Of a stretch of 64,000 nucleotides of DNA, positions 52,992-64,000 are shown in pieces (positions within the stretch are counted from its first letter, which is position 1; every line of letters starts with the position of its first letter). Both the position numbers and the translations under genes were made by a program. Source of the DNA: Crotophaga sulcirostris (Eukaryota > Chordata > Aves > Cuculiformes > Crotophagidae). The notes under the pieces are model-generated. The model had not been told where the DNA came from. It saw only the letters and a list, made by a program, of their open reading frames with translations, and did not search any database. Location: contig VYZB01000389.1 of assembly GCA_013397455.1 (NCBI GenBank), positions 186,001 to 250,000 on the forward strand. The letters run 5' to 3'.

Positions 52992-53138
52992 CTCCATCAT
53001 TGTCCAGGTTATCTCCACACACCATTTCCATGACGACATTACATCCTGAGCCACTCCAGCCCACTTGACAAACACAGTGCCATCCATTCTGATCAAGAGT
53101 GCACCTCCCATTTCCGTAACAGAGACCTGGACAGCCAT
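52992..53138 (-). CDS. TENM1: TENM1 exon: last EGF-like repeat and start of Cys-rich region
   Basis: This 147-nt exon, phase 1-1, starts [13 protein letters not shown] and continues [12 protein letters not shown], a complete EGF-like repeat (number 8 by family order). It ends with [10 protein letters not shown], the start of the acidic cysteine-rich segment that leads into the globular head. The acceptor is ...cttttctag and the donor gtatga. The D-N-x-D-x-D-G-L pattern completed by the next exon looks like a calcium-binding loop; that role is inferred from the acidic spacing, not shown. No frame break is visible. Confidence 0.93.
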
Positions 53139-55437
53139 CTAGAAAAGAAAATGTAAAAAAGAAGTCTTCATGGAGAAGTTCTCTTCTTTTCAGGTGTAAT
53201 TATTCTTCAACATTCTTTCATATAGTATTATACTTGGTGCCTTCAAATGATCACAGCTCACTTGCAAGTTATTTATATTTTTGGCCAAATATGGAAAAAA
53301 TCCCCATCCTGATCCCTCCCTTTGCTTGCTCAAAAGTGATTTCTCAGTGAGGAATGAGGATTTTTCAGTGTGAAACATTTTGTGTGCAGGAAAAAAGTGA
53401 GTAAACTTATAAGATATTTAGCAGTCTGTTGTGTCCATCTCTTTATGTACTCATTGAAAATTAAGCTGTAGATCACAAAGGAAGATATATACAAAATCAA
53501 TGTTTATAACAAAGATATACAAGGAAAATATTGTTTAAATGCCAATTTGGTATGGGTGGACATAATCCTACACATCGCAGGGAGCAGAGGTGACCTTTTT
53601 ATTTCCTTCATAAATACTCAATTGACTGAGAAAAAGCCAATTTGATTTAGACTACACTAAACTCTTTCCACAGAAGGCAAATGAGGGAGCATTGTCTTCC
53701 AATGTCCAATTCCACTTCCTTCACATTACAGCTGATTAAAATATGACAAACACCTGCCCTTTAGTGGCTCTGATTCCAGATCAAAACTGGAACAATGACT
53801 GTAGCATCCTCTGGATTATTCACTTGCAAGCTCTGAATCAATAGTAATTTGGACAGTCTCAGCTAGATCTCTTGCCTGTCAGAGTGAGGGAGGAATTGTC
53901 TCTTGGATATGTACACTCACGTCCATCTGCTTCCCGAGTTCAGTGCCAGATCAGACATTTGTCAATTCCTCACCATGTCACACATGGAGCCACAGGACAA
54001 CGGATAAAGCTCAACAACATGCTTAACAGAGCAAGCGGCATCCCTTCTAAGGGGACTTCTTTTTTTTTCCAGCATGGACATACAGACACTGAAAGTCCTT
54101 CTGTACTTGATAGTGAACATCAATATGTGTATCAGAGAGAATCTTTTTGGGGGGAGAAAGAAGATGCCTCAGCCCACACATGCGTTTGGCAGCCCCACCA
54201 TGCTCCCAAAAGGCTTTGGAGGAGTCAGCTAGGGGGTCAGAGAACTGTACGACTGGTCTCTCAGGTTGCGACTTACAGCCCAGCATGTAGCACTTTTCCT
54301 GGTAACTTCACATTACACACATCATCCCTCTCCTTCTCACCCTCGACACAGCTTATCAATCACATCTGCAAGCAAGGAGACTGGAGAGTCTGACCCTCTT
54401 GCTGGGAAGAGTTGGTGATAGTTGGCATCATTTTCTCACGCTGGAATTCTGAGAGTTTCTGTTCTAAAATAGCATGAGGTTGGCAACCACTAGACAGAAA
54501 ATAAAGGCCATTTATTTGCCTCTTCTGGGGATGTGGGGAAAAGGGCAGGATGTGAGAGCTGTTCTGAGTAACAGGGACGTGTTTCCACTTCAATTCACTG
54601 TCCTGCTGAGTTAATTCATTTCTTGGACATGATTATATGTTGCTGCTGTGTGTGGTTATCCTCCAAGACCATAAATGTAAAAAAAAGAATGCCTACATGT
54701 TTTTATTATTATTTAATTCTGAAGAAATAACATAATAAATACAAAATAAACACCCCTTCTGGAATACTGGTTAGTTTGATGTATCATTTTTGTAAAGGGC
54801 AATGTGCATCATTGCTCCACACAGCCTGGCCAGGACTGAGGGACTGCTGCCAAACTTGGGAACGGCACTTGCGCTGACACGACCAAGCAGGACCAGGGGC
54901 AAGGCATGGAAATCAAATGAACAACACCATACACAAACCAACATAAAAATTAACTCTTGTAACAAATGATTCACAGAACTATATCACACCTAGCATAGAC
55001 AGCTTTTAAAAAAGTGTACTTCTCTGTCAAAAGAAACTTCAAGCACAAGCAACTAAACAAAAAAAAGAAAATTTTTGTTTTCGTGGAAGACAGGATCAAT
55101 ACAAAGTTTTTTGAGCCAGTCCTCAGCTCTGTCATCATTTTGGATTGGGAAGCAAGAGCAAAAAACTGATTTGCCTAACATAGCACATCAGATGGCCACA
55201 TAAAACACACTTTCATTGCTACAACTATACAAATAAGTTGAGCACATTATTTGTTAGAAACAGATTTTTTTTCCTATTAGTCTATGTGTGTGTATGTATC
55301 TCCATAAAAAATGTTTTATCTATTCTGGCAATTTAGCAGCACAGAAGCTCAGACAAAACAATAACACAAAACACTCCATTCCCAATGCTTTTGTATCTTT
55401 TCATTATTCTTTGACAATGCTGACATGAAAAACTTAC
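53139..55437 (-). other. TENM1: TENM1 intron after the 24-nt microexon
   Basis: This phase-1 intron is about 2.3 kb long. A 173-codon plus-strand open frame at 53872-54393 is the longest one in the window lying entirely outside exons and recognised repeats, but I recognise no domain in it. No CR1 element is seen. Confidence 0.85.
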
Positions 55438-55461
55438 CTCGAACAGCATCTAAGTAGTGAG
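55438..55461 (-). CDS. TENM1: TENM1 24-nt microexon, EGF-linker splice insert
   Basis: This cassette exon is only 24 nt long and is flanked by an acceptor (cttttttaag) and a consensus donor (gtaagt). With one base carried over from the upstream exon it encodes A-H-Y-L-D-A-V-R, and its last base joins the next exon to give Asp. It is symmetric, phase 1-1. Including it puts eight residues between the last cysteine of one EGF repeat and the first of the next. Skipping it joins C-T-I directly to D-G-C in frame. An insert beginning A-H-Y-L-D at this place is a known alternatively spliced teneurin site (site A). The position, frame and splice signals are read directly; that it is alternatively spliced in this species is inferred from the family. 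Confidence 0.88.
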
Positions 55462-56582
55462 CTTAAAAAAGAAAAGAACAAAACTGAGATGGATTGAACT
55501 TCTGTACCCAAATGAAAATACAGACACCATTTGCTTACAGCTTGCCACCTGTTGGAATTGTCTCCCTCTCCCTGTGGTCAGATCTAATCCTGCTACTGGG
55601 ATCAAAACACACTGCGTAGGCGATACTTCTTCATTTGATGACAAGCATGCAGAGCACAGCTTGGGTCATACCTGCCAGTGCCTACCACGTGAAGAGCAGT
55701 TACATTTATCTTTTTAATTATTTTGGTCCTTTTCTGGATTTCTCTATGCAATCTTTAGAAAATCAGGCCATTCCTCCTTCATAAATCTAATTCTTCATTT
55801 AGCAAATATGGTTTAGTAAATTCTAGATCAGGTAAATGAATTATCTTAATATGATCAAGATAAAGATAAAACATTCTACATTTTTTCAAGAAATAAAAGC
55901 TTATGCTGGTTATCTCTGAAAATTAGACAGCCTGCTATTATAAACAATTAAATGTTTATGAACAATCTTATTTCTGGGCATTTTAGGGAGAAACACTATC
56001 AGACTTCATAAAAACCTGTTGTATTTCATTAAAATCATAACAATTACAATTGTATAGTAGACTAATGACTCCTAAAAAGATCTGAAAGCTTTAAAGCTTT
56101 ACCTCACTGAGAATAGTTACAAGCCAGCTATAGAAAAAAAATCTCTAGTAATAATTAAAATATGTAAATCTTCAGGCATGAAAGCAAGAGATTTAAGGCG
56201 AGAACTACTTAAGCTGAATAACAGCTTCATCTCCTCACACCTTCTATTTTTTGAACATTTTTTTCCTTCCTGACTCAAAGTTCACATATGAACATAACTC
56301 AAACGTATGTTAGGACTGAGATGTTTTTGTTTTGTGTATTTTTTTGTCTTTTTACAAAAAAAATAATTCATCGGTGTTATTTCCTCTAAAAATAAAAAGC
56401 TGCACTGAGTTGCTGTAGAACAAGCAGGGTTGCACTGTCAGTGCAGAGCACCTTTTGACACCTGGCCTGGTTCTGGGTCTTTGTTTATTCCAAAATGATT
56501 TAAGTCAGCCTGACGGCTCTGGCGAATCTTTGTATAAACGGTTGGATATATTTTATTTCTAGAGGTACAGAATGCCCCTTAC
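55462..56582 (-). other. TENM1: TENM1 intron before the 24-nt microexon
   Basis: This phase-1 intron is about 1.1 kb long. The acceptor side carries a strong pyrimidine tract directly next to the AG (ttcttttcttttttaag). I see no recognised repeat. Confidence 0.85.
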
Positions 56583-56768
56583 CAATGGTGCAGTGGTCGC
56601 CTTCCCATCCAGGGCTGCACTCACACTTCCCATCCTTGCACTGGCCGTGCTCAGCACAGTGGGAGTGGCAGGTACGCTCTTCACAGGTTGGTCCTACCCA
56701 GCCCTCTTCGCACTGGCATATCCCCCTTGAACAGACCCCGTGGCTGCCGCAGTCCAGGGTACACAGCT
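56583..56768 (-). CDS. TENM1: TENM1 exon: two EGF-like repeats
   Basis: This 186-nt internal exon encodes two tandem EGF-like repeats, which would form part of the extracellular stalk of teneurin-1. It reads from [13 protein letters not shown] through [10 protein letters not shown] to [12 protein letters not shown], with the C-x-C and G-W-x-G-x-x-C spacing of tenascin-type EGF modules. By family order these should be EGF 6 and 7 of the eight. The acceptor reads ...ccctgtgcag and the donor gtaagg. Both flanking introns are phase 1, the usual symmetric class of EGF exons. I did not recognise the earlier EGF exons between here and base 64000, so they probably lie beyond the window. Paralogue choice (TENM1 rather than TENM2, 3 or 4) rests mainly on the downstream exons. 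Confidence 0.93.
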
Positions 56769-58210
56769 CTGCACAGGGTCACAAAAGGACACAATAAACC
56801 AGTAGTTTCATACAGCAAGACTTTGCACCAATACTCAATTTAATCACTTCCATACTAATATCACTCATCAGGTGGATATGGGATTTCATCATCCAGTACA
56901 GACCTTACACCATTTGGCTGCCTGCTTCTTTAGCAATTACTTGCAAGATGATTGATTTGTTTGGGGTGGGGACTGTAAAAATGATGGCTTTGCATAAGGT
57001 AGGGCAATGGGCCTAAACCAGAAAAACAACAATACAAAAAAAAATCTGTATCTTTTGAGTGATTTCAGCTAAGGTCTTTAATAATAGCATGCCATACCAT
57101 TCCTAGGTCCCACTGCCTCAGTTCTGAAATCTATTATAAACTCAAACATTGCAAGAGAGCTGAATGAATGCATAAAGTGGCACATCAAATCAATATAAGC
57201 AGAAGTCTTTGAAATATGCAGGCACTTGTAACGGTGACAAAATAGCCTTCACTTACAGGAAGAAGAGCCACCAGAAAGATAACAGTGAGGAAGAAGAGCA
57301 AGCACTCCGCTCTGACAGCAGTATACGATATTCAATGGTTTACAGGCCACGAAGATCTGCCTGGTTCTAAAATGACTGTCAAGGATTAAAACTTTTTTTC
57401 CCCTTCTTGACTTTCATGAGTGAACTGCTAAGAAACCAAAAAAGCTGTTTTGGAAGACAGGAGTACCTCCTTCAGTGCACTCAGAACAATTTCTCTACCT
57501 GGGTATTGTAGAACACTACTTATTGTGAAGTGGAATGGAAGTCCTGAATTGTTTCAATACATCACAATATGCCAATTGTTATTCTACTTCCACTTAGACT
57601 AAAGTTGTTTTGTGAAAAGAATGCCTTCATTATAAAACGGCTCTATGTAGTTTGAATATATTTAGAATAATTAGTGTCAAGAGACAGAATTTGCTTGTTA
57701 TTCTGCAATTAACCTGCCACAGAAATGCTTCCTCCTTCTTCCTCTCAGAAAGCAGCTGATAGCACTACAAGTGTAAGCCAAATAATCAGGTCTGCTCCGA
57801 TTCCAAATGTCAGTTACATATTTAGTTGTGGCAAGACTTTTCCCTTGACAGATTTTAAACAATGATAATTTATATCTTGGAACTATTGTACATAAACATT
57901 CTGAAGAGCATTTGTAGTGACAAATGCTGTCACTGTATGTACCAAGCAAGTTTTTAAAGTTTAAACTGAAATCTTATCAATTTCAACCATTTTAATTCAA
58001 ACTAAAAACCAGCACAGAAACTGAACTGCACAGTGACATCGCAGACGTGCTGGGCTCTGTCTCAAGTTAGAGTCTAGCCCTTATTTTCATTGTAGTTGGG
58101 GTCATGGCCCTGAGTGCAATTGAAAGAATCAGCGAGTGACAAACTGGAAAAGCAGGGTCAAACTCAAAATAACCTTCAGAAGCAGAAGGTATGGTAGAGA
58201 ACCTAAAATA

Positions 58211-58313
58211 AACTCAGTGCCATGGTTTAGATGACGGGTTGGTGTTAGTGTTGGGTTATAGGTTGGACTCAATGATCTCAGAGATCCTTTCCAACCTTGT
58301 AATACTGTGATAT
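58211..58313 (+). mobile_element. Very short CR1 LINE tail, TACTGTGA subfamily
   Basis: It runs from cactcagtgccatggtttag-like sequence through gttggactcaatgatctcag to aatactgtgat, about 103 bp, with only one tail unit. Confidence 0.88.
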
Positions 58314-61277
58314 AGTTCAATAAAAGGAACTGTCAGGTACTGTCCTGAGGAAGTCAAAATCAGCTACATAAAAAATAATTAATTTCACTCTTCTGACATA
58401 ATTATCTGATGATATTACTGCAAAGGAGTATACAAGACAAGGAAAGAGACTGCTCTGCTGTATTCAGATGAAAAAATGTGCTGAGCTTGGGATACGTCCC
58501 TTAGAAAGACTTGATTGCTGCCTGCTGATCCTGTATTAATGTAATGCTTCATGACTTTGCCTGCCTGGCTGCAGGTGCTGGGAAGGATTTCTTCCCCCTT
58601 GCTGCATAATTTGGCTTGGCTTTTTTGTTTTGTTACTTGTTTATTCCTTGGAAACTTGTGAGACTGCTCAGAAGACTACAGGGGGGATGTGCTCTGTTAT
58701 TTAATTGGTACTGAAGTTGCCCAAATACTTGTTCCTATGGTAAGGAGTAAACTGATCCCACCAGATCTGGGATCACAAAAGAATCACCCTGAGGTTAGAC
58801 TGGTGGAGGACCACTGGTATTATTTTAACCTGTCTTTATAGCTCGGGTGTTGGGCTAACTCCTGAGAATTAAATCTAACAAATTACCTGCTACTTCAAGG
58901 ACTTAGGCTGCTAGAGGGATGCCTTTGATCTCCAATGATCTCCCTCTAGCTCATTATAATTATTGCTTTTGGTATTTTACTGTAAATGGCAAAGATTGTT
59001 AAGGGGATTTTAAGAAATATTCTGTAGTTTACACTATTCTAAGGTAAGTGGAAGAGGTAGTTCTTTTGACCCTTCTGGACTCAGTGTCTCCTATAGAGCT
59101 TTTTTGCAGTTGTGGACCCAGTTTAGTTCAACGGATGCCAAAACTGGGAATATTGTAGGCATCAGTACATGGAAATGTAGGCTGGAACAGCTGAAGTGGG
59201 GAAAGAAAGTGATACACAGAGCTTCCAACCATGTCAGCAGCTCCCACCACTTCTCTAATTGTAAATAAACTGAAGAACCAGCTGTGGAAAATCTTAAACA
59301 CATTCCCACACATGGCATGCACACCTGACTAACCATTGTCTGTCTACCCAGCAGTCTTGTCATGATAATCTCATTTTCCAAACAAGGAAAACGAAATACC
59401 AGCACGGAGTCAAAGGCAACGTAGGCACATCCCTATCATAGGGACATAGATCTTGCTTGTATTCCCATTTTACAACCCCAAAATTAAATGGATCTTAAAA
59501 TGTTTGAATGTTTTCCATTGTTTTCCCAAGTTTCGCAGAAGGAATAATATGTTTAAACACTATTTAGGCTCATAAATTCAATCAGATTAAGGGAGATACA
59601 AGATTTCCTATCTCATAAAAAATATCCTAGGTCAGTCAGTACATAGTGTTCACTCAAGAGGCTGCTTTTTTAAATTTTATTTTCCAACGTAAGATCGTAA
59701 CATAGCCAAACAAATTTTCCCTTATTTTTCACCTATTGGAATACTCTGGCTTCCTCAAACCCAACCACGTTATCCTGGACAGACAACACAGCAGAACAAA
59801 TTCTGGACCCCAAACTGGCTAAGCAGCAGGAAATCTTAGGTTAGTTGTCCTGTGCCCAACTATTCAGTTTTCACACTTCCTTTCTACCAGCAAGTCAGGG
59901 TACAGTAAACAGATACTGGTAACTGAGTAAAAAATGTTACAAAACAAGCACACGTCAAACCTGTTCCAGCAAAGGAATGCTGGAATGATCTTACCTAGCT
60001 CTTGCCTTTCCTTCTAGTAATGCATTTTTCCCCTTTATATTTAATCTAAATCTTCACTGATGTGAATTAAAACCAATTCTGTAAGCACTAGATATAATGA
60101 AACCTGGTTTCTTAGTTCAGACCAGACACTTCCCTCAGTCACCCACACTGTCCTGCTGCTTGGCCAACTCATACTTGGTCACTAAGGTCATTCTTCAGAC
60201 TTAGATTTGTTTTGGTGATTTAATACAAGGCTTCAGAAAAGCTATTTACCTTCATAATGTATTCTTCTGCCATGCAAATCCAAGATTCTCCCCATACTTC
60301 TCATGCAAAGCAAGGGAAATTAAGCCTAACGTCATCCTATTAATGTTGTGGTAGTACATGCAGCTTTAATCCATAGCTAATTCAAACAACTAAGATTAAA
60401 AAAAAAAAGTGTCAACAGTTCAGGTTGTCCTGGTTTTAAATGCAAAACAATTCCTCAGCTTCTCGTGTACGTAAACAAGCACAGAAATAACAGCACAGCC
60501 AGGAGCCACATTAGCATTTGTGTTTATATTGAGAGACTGGGTTTCCATAGCAGATTAGAAAAAATGAGATATTCGAGTGAGTGAACAGTGACCAAAGGCA
60601 ATGGGAAACACTGAAATAGGTAAATAGTTTCAAATAAAGTTGATGTAGTAAAAATTCAGACAGCACTGAAGTCAGACAGCAAGTCAGAGATCATGCAACT
60701 GTTTTGCTCAATCTTCTTCCTTCCACAGGAGCTGACCCTACAGGACTCAGAAGCACCCCAAGATGCTGTAGGTAATCCATGAGGGCCAGCACAGCAGGGC
60801 AAGAGCTTTGAGCTGTGGGTAGGTGCAGCAGTTGAGCCAGCTGAAGATGTCACCTCTGACCAGAACAGCTATTCCACTGCCCCTCTGTTCTATCCACCTC
60901 CTGGCCCTGTGGCTGTTGCCTGGAGTTTATAATCTAAAGTTGTGTTAAACTGATTCAGATAATGAAACTGGCAGATAATTATTCACTTTATTTTCTTGGG
61001 TTAATACCTGGCAGCTTGCTGAGCTAAATCAGCCCACTGAGGGACCAAAGAAAGCAACACAAGCAGAGCAAGGGAGGAGGAGATGCAGATCAGTCTGGAT
61101 GGGGGCTGTCCTGCTGAGAAGTCACAAGCTCTGCCATCAGACAAGACTGCAAAGGACAACAGCAAGGGGGAGGTGACTTATTTAAGGGAAGAAGGGAGGC
61201 AGGTGACAAGAGTTTCTAGTTTGGATTAGAAAAGACAACTCAGGGGTATTCTGTCACAAGCCTTTAGTTATGCTGTT

Positions 61278-61473
61278 ACATGAAAATTTCTTTACTGAAA
61301 GTGTGGTCATGCACTGAAACAGGCTGCCCAGGGAAGTGGTCATCACCATCCCTGGAGGTGTTTAAAAGATGGGTAGATGAGTTCCTCAGGGATTATGGTT
61401 TAGTAATTAGACAGGTACGGTTGGACTTGACGATCTCAAAGGTCTTTTCCAACCAGATGATTCTATGATTCAC
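61278..61473 (+). mobile_element. CR1 LINE 3' end, ATTCTATGA subfamily
   Basis: It contains aaaatttctttactgaaagt, gtttaaaagatgggtagatg, gttggacttgacgatctcaa and gatgattctatgattc. It closely resembles the 3' part of the copy at 17979-18476, so both belong to one subfamily. Confidence 0.9.
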
Positions 61474-64000
61474 TGCCAATCATCCTCACAGTACACAGTG
61501 CAACACACAATTCGTGAAGTCCCTCAACTGAGTTGCTGTTTAGGCTTGTAGCTTACATAAAAGCTGTCTTCTCTCCCACTCCCCCCTGACACTATTTGGT
61601 GGGATACACCCCTGCCCAGCCTGCCTGCCTCAGCTCTAGGCAGACCTTGTGGAGTGTCGTGGGTTGAAGGCTGGTCTGTGGCCAAGAGACCAGAACCTCA
61701 GTAGGCGTGAATTTTCATAGCTCTCACGAAACCAAGAGAGTCACCCTAATTCACAATAATTCATGGCCCTGTTTCAGTTCTTGTACCTGGACACTTTGCA
61801 ATCAAAACAAGGTTTGCTAAGTGTAGGGCTGGAAAGTTAATTTCCTTATTTTAAAAAAAAAAGCACCTCAGCTGTGCAGACTCACTGCAAGCAATGTGCT
61901 GGCAAACTGCTGGGAGCTGGCCTCAACTGACCCCTGCAGTTTCTTACAAACTTTCATGAAACACAGTCTTTATCAGATCGAAAATTCAGAATCCTTAGAC
62001 TTAAACCAATTAATGAATAGAAGACCTAAAACAGGTTCAGTTCAATTTAGAATTTTTACTGACATGTCCTTAATTCCGGGTGCTCATTAATTTTATTGGA
62101 AGAAGGCAAATGTCAGCTGTGAAGCATTATTTGTACGTATTCTCGGGAAGGAGACAAATATGTTGATCACTCCTGAGCTAATCTAAAAAGCATTAAAAAT
62201 TCACTCCACACTCTTCATTTTAATTACCTAAGTCAACAATGAGTTCTTTCAAATGTGTTTTATAATAGGTTTCTACTTACGCGATATGAAAGGGAAATTA
62301 AAGCTAAATATTTTATAATTTGTAATGATAAAGGAAGATTCTATAGTTAATTCTACATGTTTTAGAAATAACTCTTAGAAAATCATGCTAATGGTACAAA
62401 ATCATATGTAAACACAAGTGGTCAAATACTACAAAAACACGTGTTTTACTTTTCTTCACATTCAATGGTATCTTGTTCTAAAGATACTCAAAACTTGACA
62501 CATCATATTCATAATTTTGCTATCAATTTTTTAATAAGTGGTTTTCCATGAAGATTTGAAATTAATCTATCCTGACTTTCACCCAATAAGCTTAACCGCT
62601 GGAGGCAGGAAAAAAAATCACCTATCTAGGCCTAATAAAGAAAGCCTTTTCCATTTAAATATACATTGCATTTAATAAGCTTGCATGATAATTTCAACAA
62701 TGTTCCTGAGCTTTTGAAATTACCTTCCTGCTGTGTCCTGAAGACAACTCTGGTGTCTAGCTTTCATTTTCAGCAACGGACTTTATTAATATAATTTTTT
62801 ATACTACAAAAATGTTCAAAAATTTAGAGTTTTAGGAGTTTGAAAAGCACTTGAGCTATTTTTTTCAGTAAAACCTAACGGGAAGTTGTCTCCATTAGAG
62901 AAGGTTACCTGAGAGAGTGCACGATAGAGTTTTAACGTAGATACCAAATTTTACCTATCCGTACTAGAAGAGGCGTCATTTTTATGGTACAGCTTATATT
63001 ATTTTCCCAATTTAAATAAACTTTTTTGGCAATCTGGATGTTACAACTGAATCTAATTCAGGCTTCTCCAACAGCATCACAGTATGTCTGTTAGTTGTGC
63101 AATTTTTTTACATTCTTAGCCAACCACAGCCATGCTGATAAACCATCAGACTAGGGACAGCTTTTCTACAGAGGCAACACGGTAGTATTACATGGGCTAT
63201 GCCACTATTCAGTGACACCTGCTTGTCAAGCCCAAACTGGAAATGAAAGGCACCTGGAAGTGTCTGCAAAACAATTTTCAAGTCTTTGGCTGTCAGCTGC
63301 CAGGTTTTCTGAATATGATTCCTCTCCTAAACAGAAATCAGGTTCCTGTGTGGAAGCGGTAGCAAAGGTGAATTCCCCAGCAACTACTGCTACACCTTCT
63401 CCCTGTCCTTCACACCACTAAGCAACACTTGATGGGAAAATGCCATAGAACTTTATGTGAAATTTGGTACAAGCAAAAAAAATCAATATGATAGATCATC
63501 ACTGGCTGACTGACAACTGTTTGGCAAAACACCCGCAAAGCTCTACTGTCAGAATACTAAAATAACACATAGTTCTGACATTTATCTACTTGCATAGCCC
63601 AGTTTACCTATTTTAATGTAGATTTATATAACAGAAAACAGAAGTACAAAGGACTTCACACCATCACCTATTCTTCCTTGTCCCAGATTAAATCATACCT
63701 GGCATCCATTAAAAGCTCCCAACAACAGAGAACCTACAATTGGACCATACCACCACCGGACTGACTTCACAGATAAACATCCTTTCAATCTAAATTTCTC
63801 TTGCTGCAATACTTCTTCTCCTTCTCTCCATGCATCACACACATACATCTGACAATGAAATATATTACTTATCTCATGCTACCACAACAATTTGTGAGTT
63901 TGAGCGGTGTTTTATATTTGTTTGTATAAATTCAAATCAACACTTTAATGTTAATTACATGAACACTGTAAAACTATTGCATTGACTTAATTCTCACATA

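Larger units (their letters stand above)
56769..64000 (-). other. TENM1: TENM1 intron, 5' part (incomplete)
   Basis: At least 7.2 kb of intron lies upstream of the first recognised exon. I looked on the minus strand for further EGF-type cysteine spacing between splice sites and saw none. It contains two CR1 tails (58211-58313 and 61278-61473) and otherwise AT-rich unique sequence. The short open frames here, for example minus 59091-59405, show no recognisable domain. Confidence 0.8.

Noticed and set aside
60427..60470. tgtcctggtt start resembling the 5' end of avian endogenous-retrovirus LTRs (also near 52353)
   Set aside because: Only about ten bases match. There is no matching LTR body, 3' end, target duplication or internal retroviral sequence.
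1..64000. Bacterial-type features (operons, ribosome binding sites, CRISPR arrays, attachment sites)
   Set aside because: The window is spliced vertebrate intron and exon sequence. No regularly spaced repeats or compact gene arrays exist.

Overview
This window is eukaryotic, almost certainly from a bird. It is AT-rich, non-operonic DNA in which short exons with GT-AG splice sites are separated by kilobase introns. Its interspersed repeats are nearly all 5'-truncated CR1-type LINE 3' ends, with no Alu or L1 elements. I cannot name the species. The abundance of one CR1 subfamily ending in a TACTGTGA tail, rather than the usual ATTCTATGA, may help to identify the lineage.

One gene spans the whole window on the minus strand: teneurin-1 (TENM1), a large type II transmembrane synaptic adhesion protein. 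Twelve consecutive internal exons are present, running from high to low coordinates: 56583-56768, 55438-55461, 52992-53138, 42527-42743, 35584-35703, 33561-33822, 30360-30627, 24234-24377, 20200-20449, 19287-19307, 14850-15082 and 4484-4638. They total 2,027 nt and join without a phase break or stop into about 675 codons. In order they encode two EGF-like repeats, an 8-residue insert, a last EGF-like repeat, the cysteine-rich region, the transthyretin-like domain, the FN-plug, and the first blades of the NHL beta-propeller. The N-terminal cytoplasmic part, transmembrane segment and earlier EGF repeats lie above 64000. The remaining propeller, the YD-shell and the C-terminus lie below 1.

The most informative elements are two microexons too short for ordinary ORF finding. 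The 24-nt exon (55438-55461) adds eight residues between EGF repeats. The 21-nt exon (19287-19307) adds seven residues in the NHL propeller. Both preserve frame and both have a perfect GTAAGT donor. They match the two teneurin splice-insert positions known to tune adhesion and latrophilin binding. The propeller microexon also has a displaced polypyrimidine tract and a UGC next to its acceptor, as in SRRM4-dependent neuronal microexons.

The rest is intron. It holds at least thirteen CR1 fragments, nine of them antisense to the gene; a poly(A)-tailed retrocopy-like segment at about 16173-16460; a large inverted repeat at 23565-23760; two smaller hairpins; a CpG cluster at 28701-28783; and a few short tandem duplications. 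I found no second protein gene, tRNA, rRNA, CRISPR array or virus-like gene.
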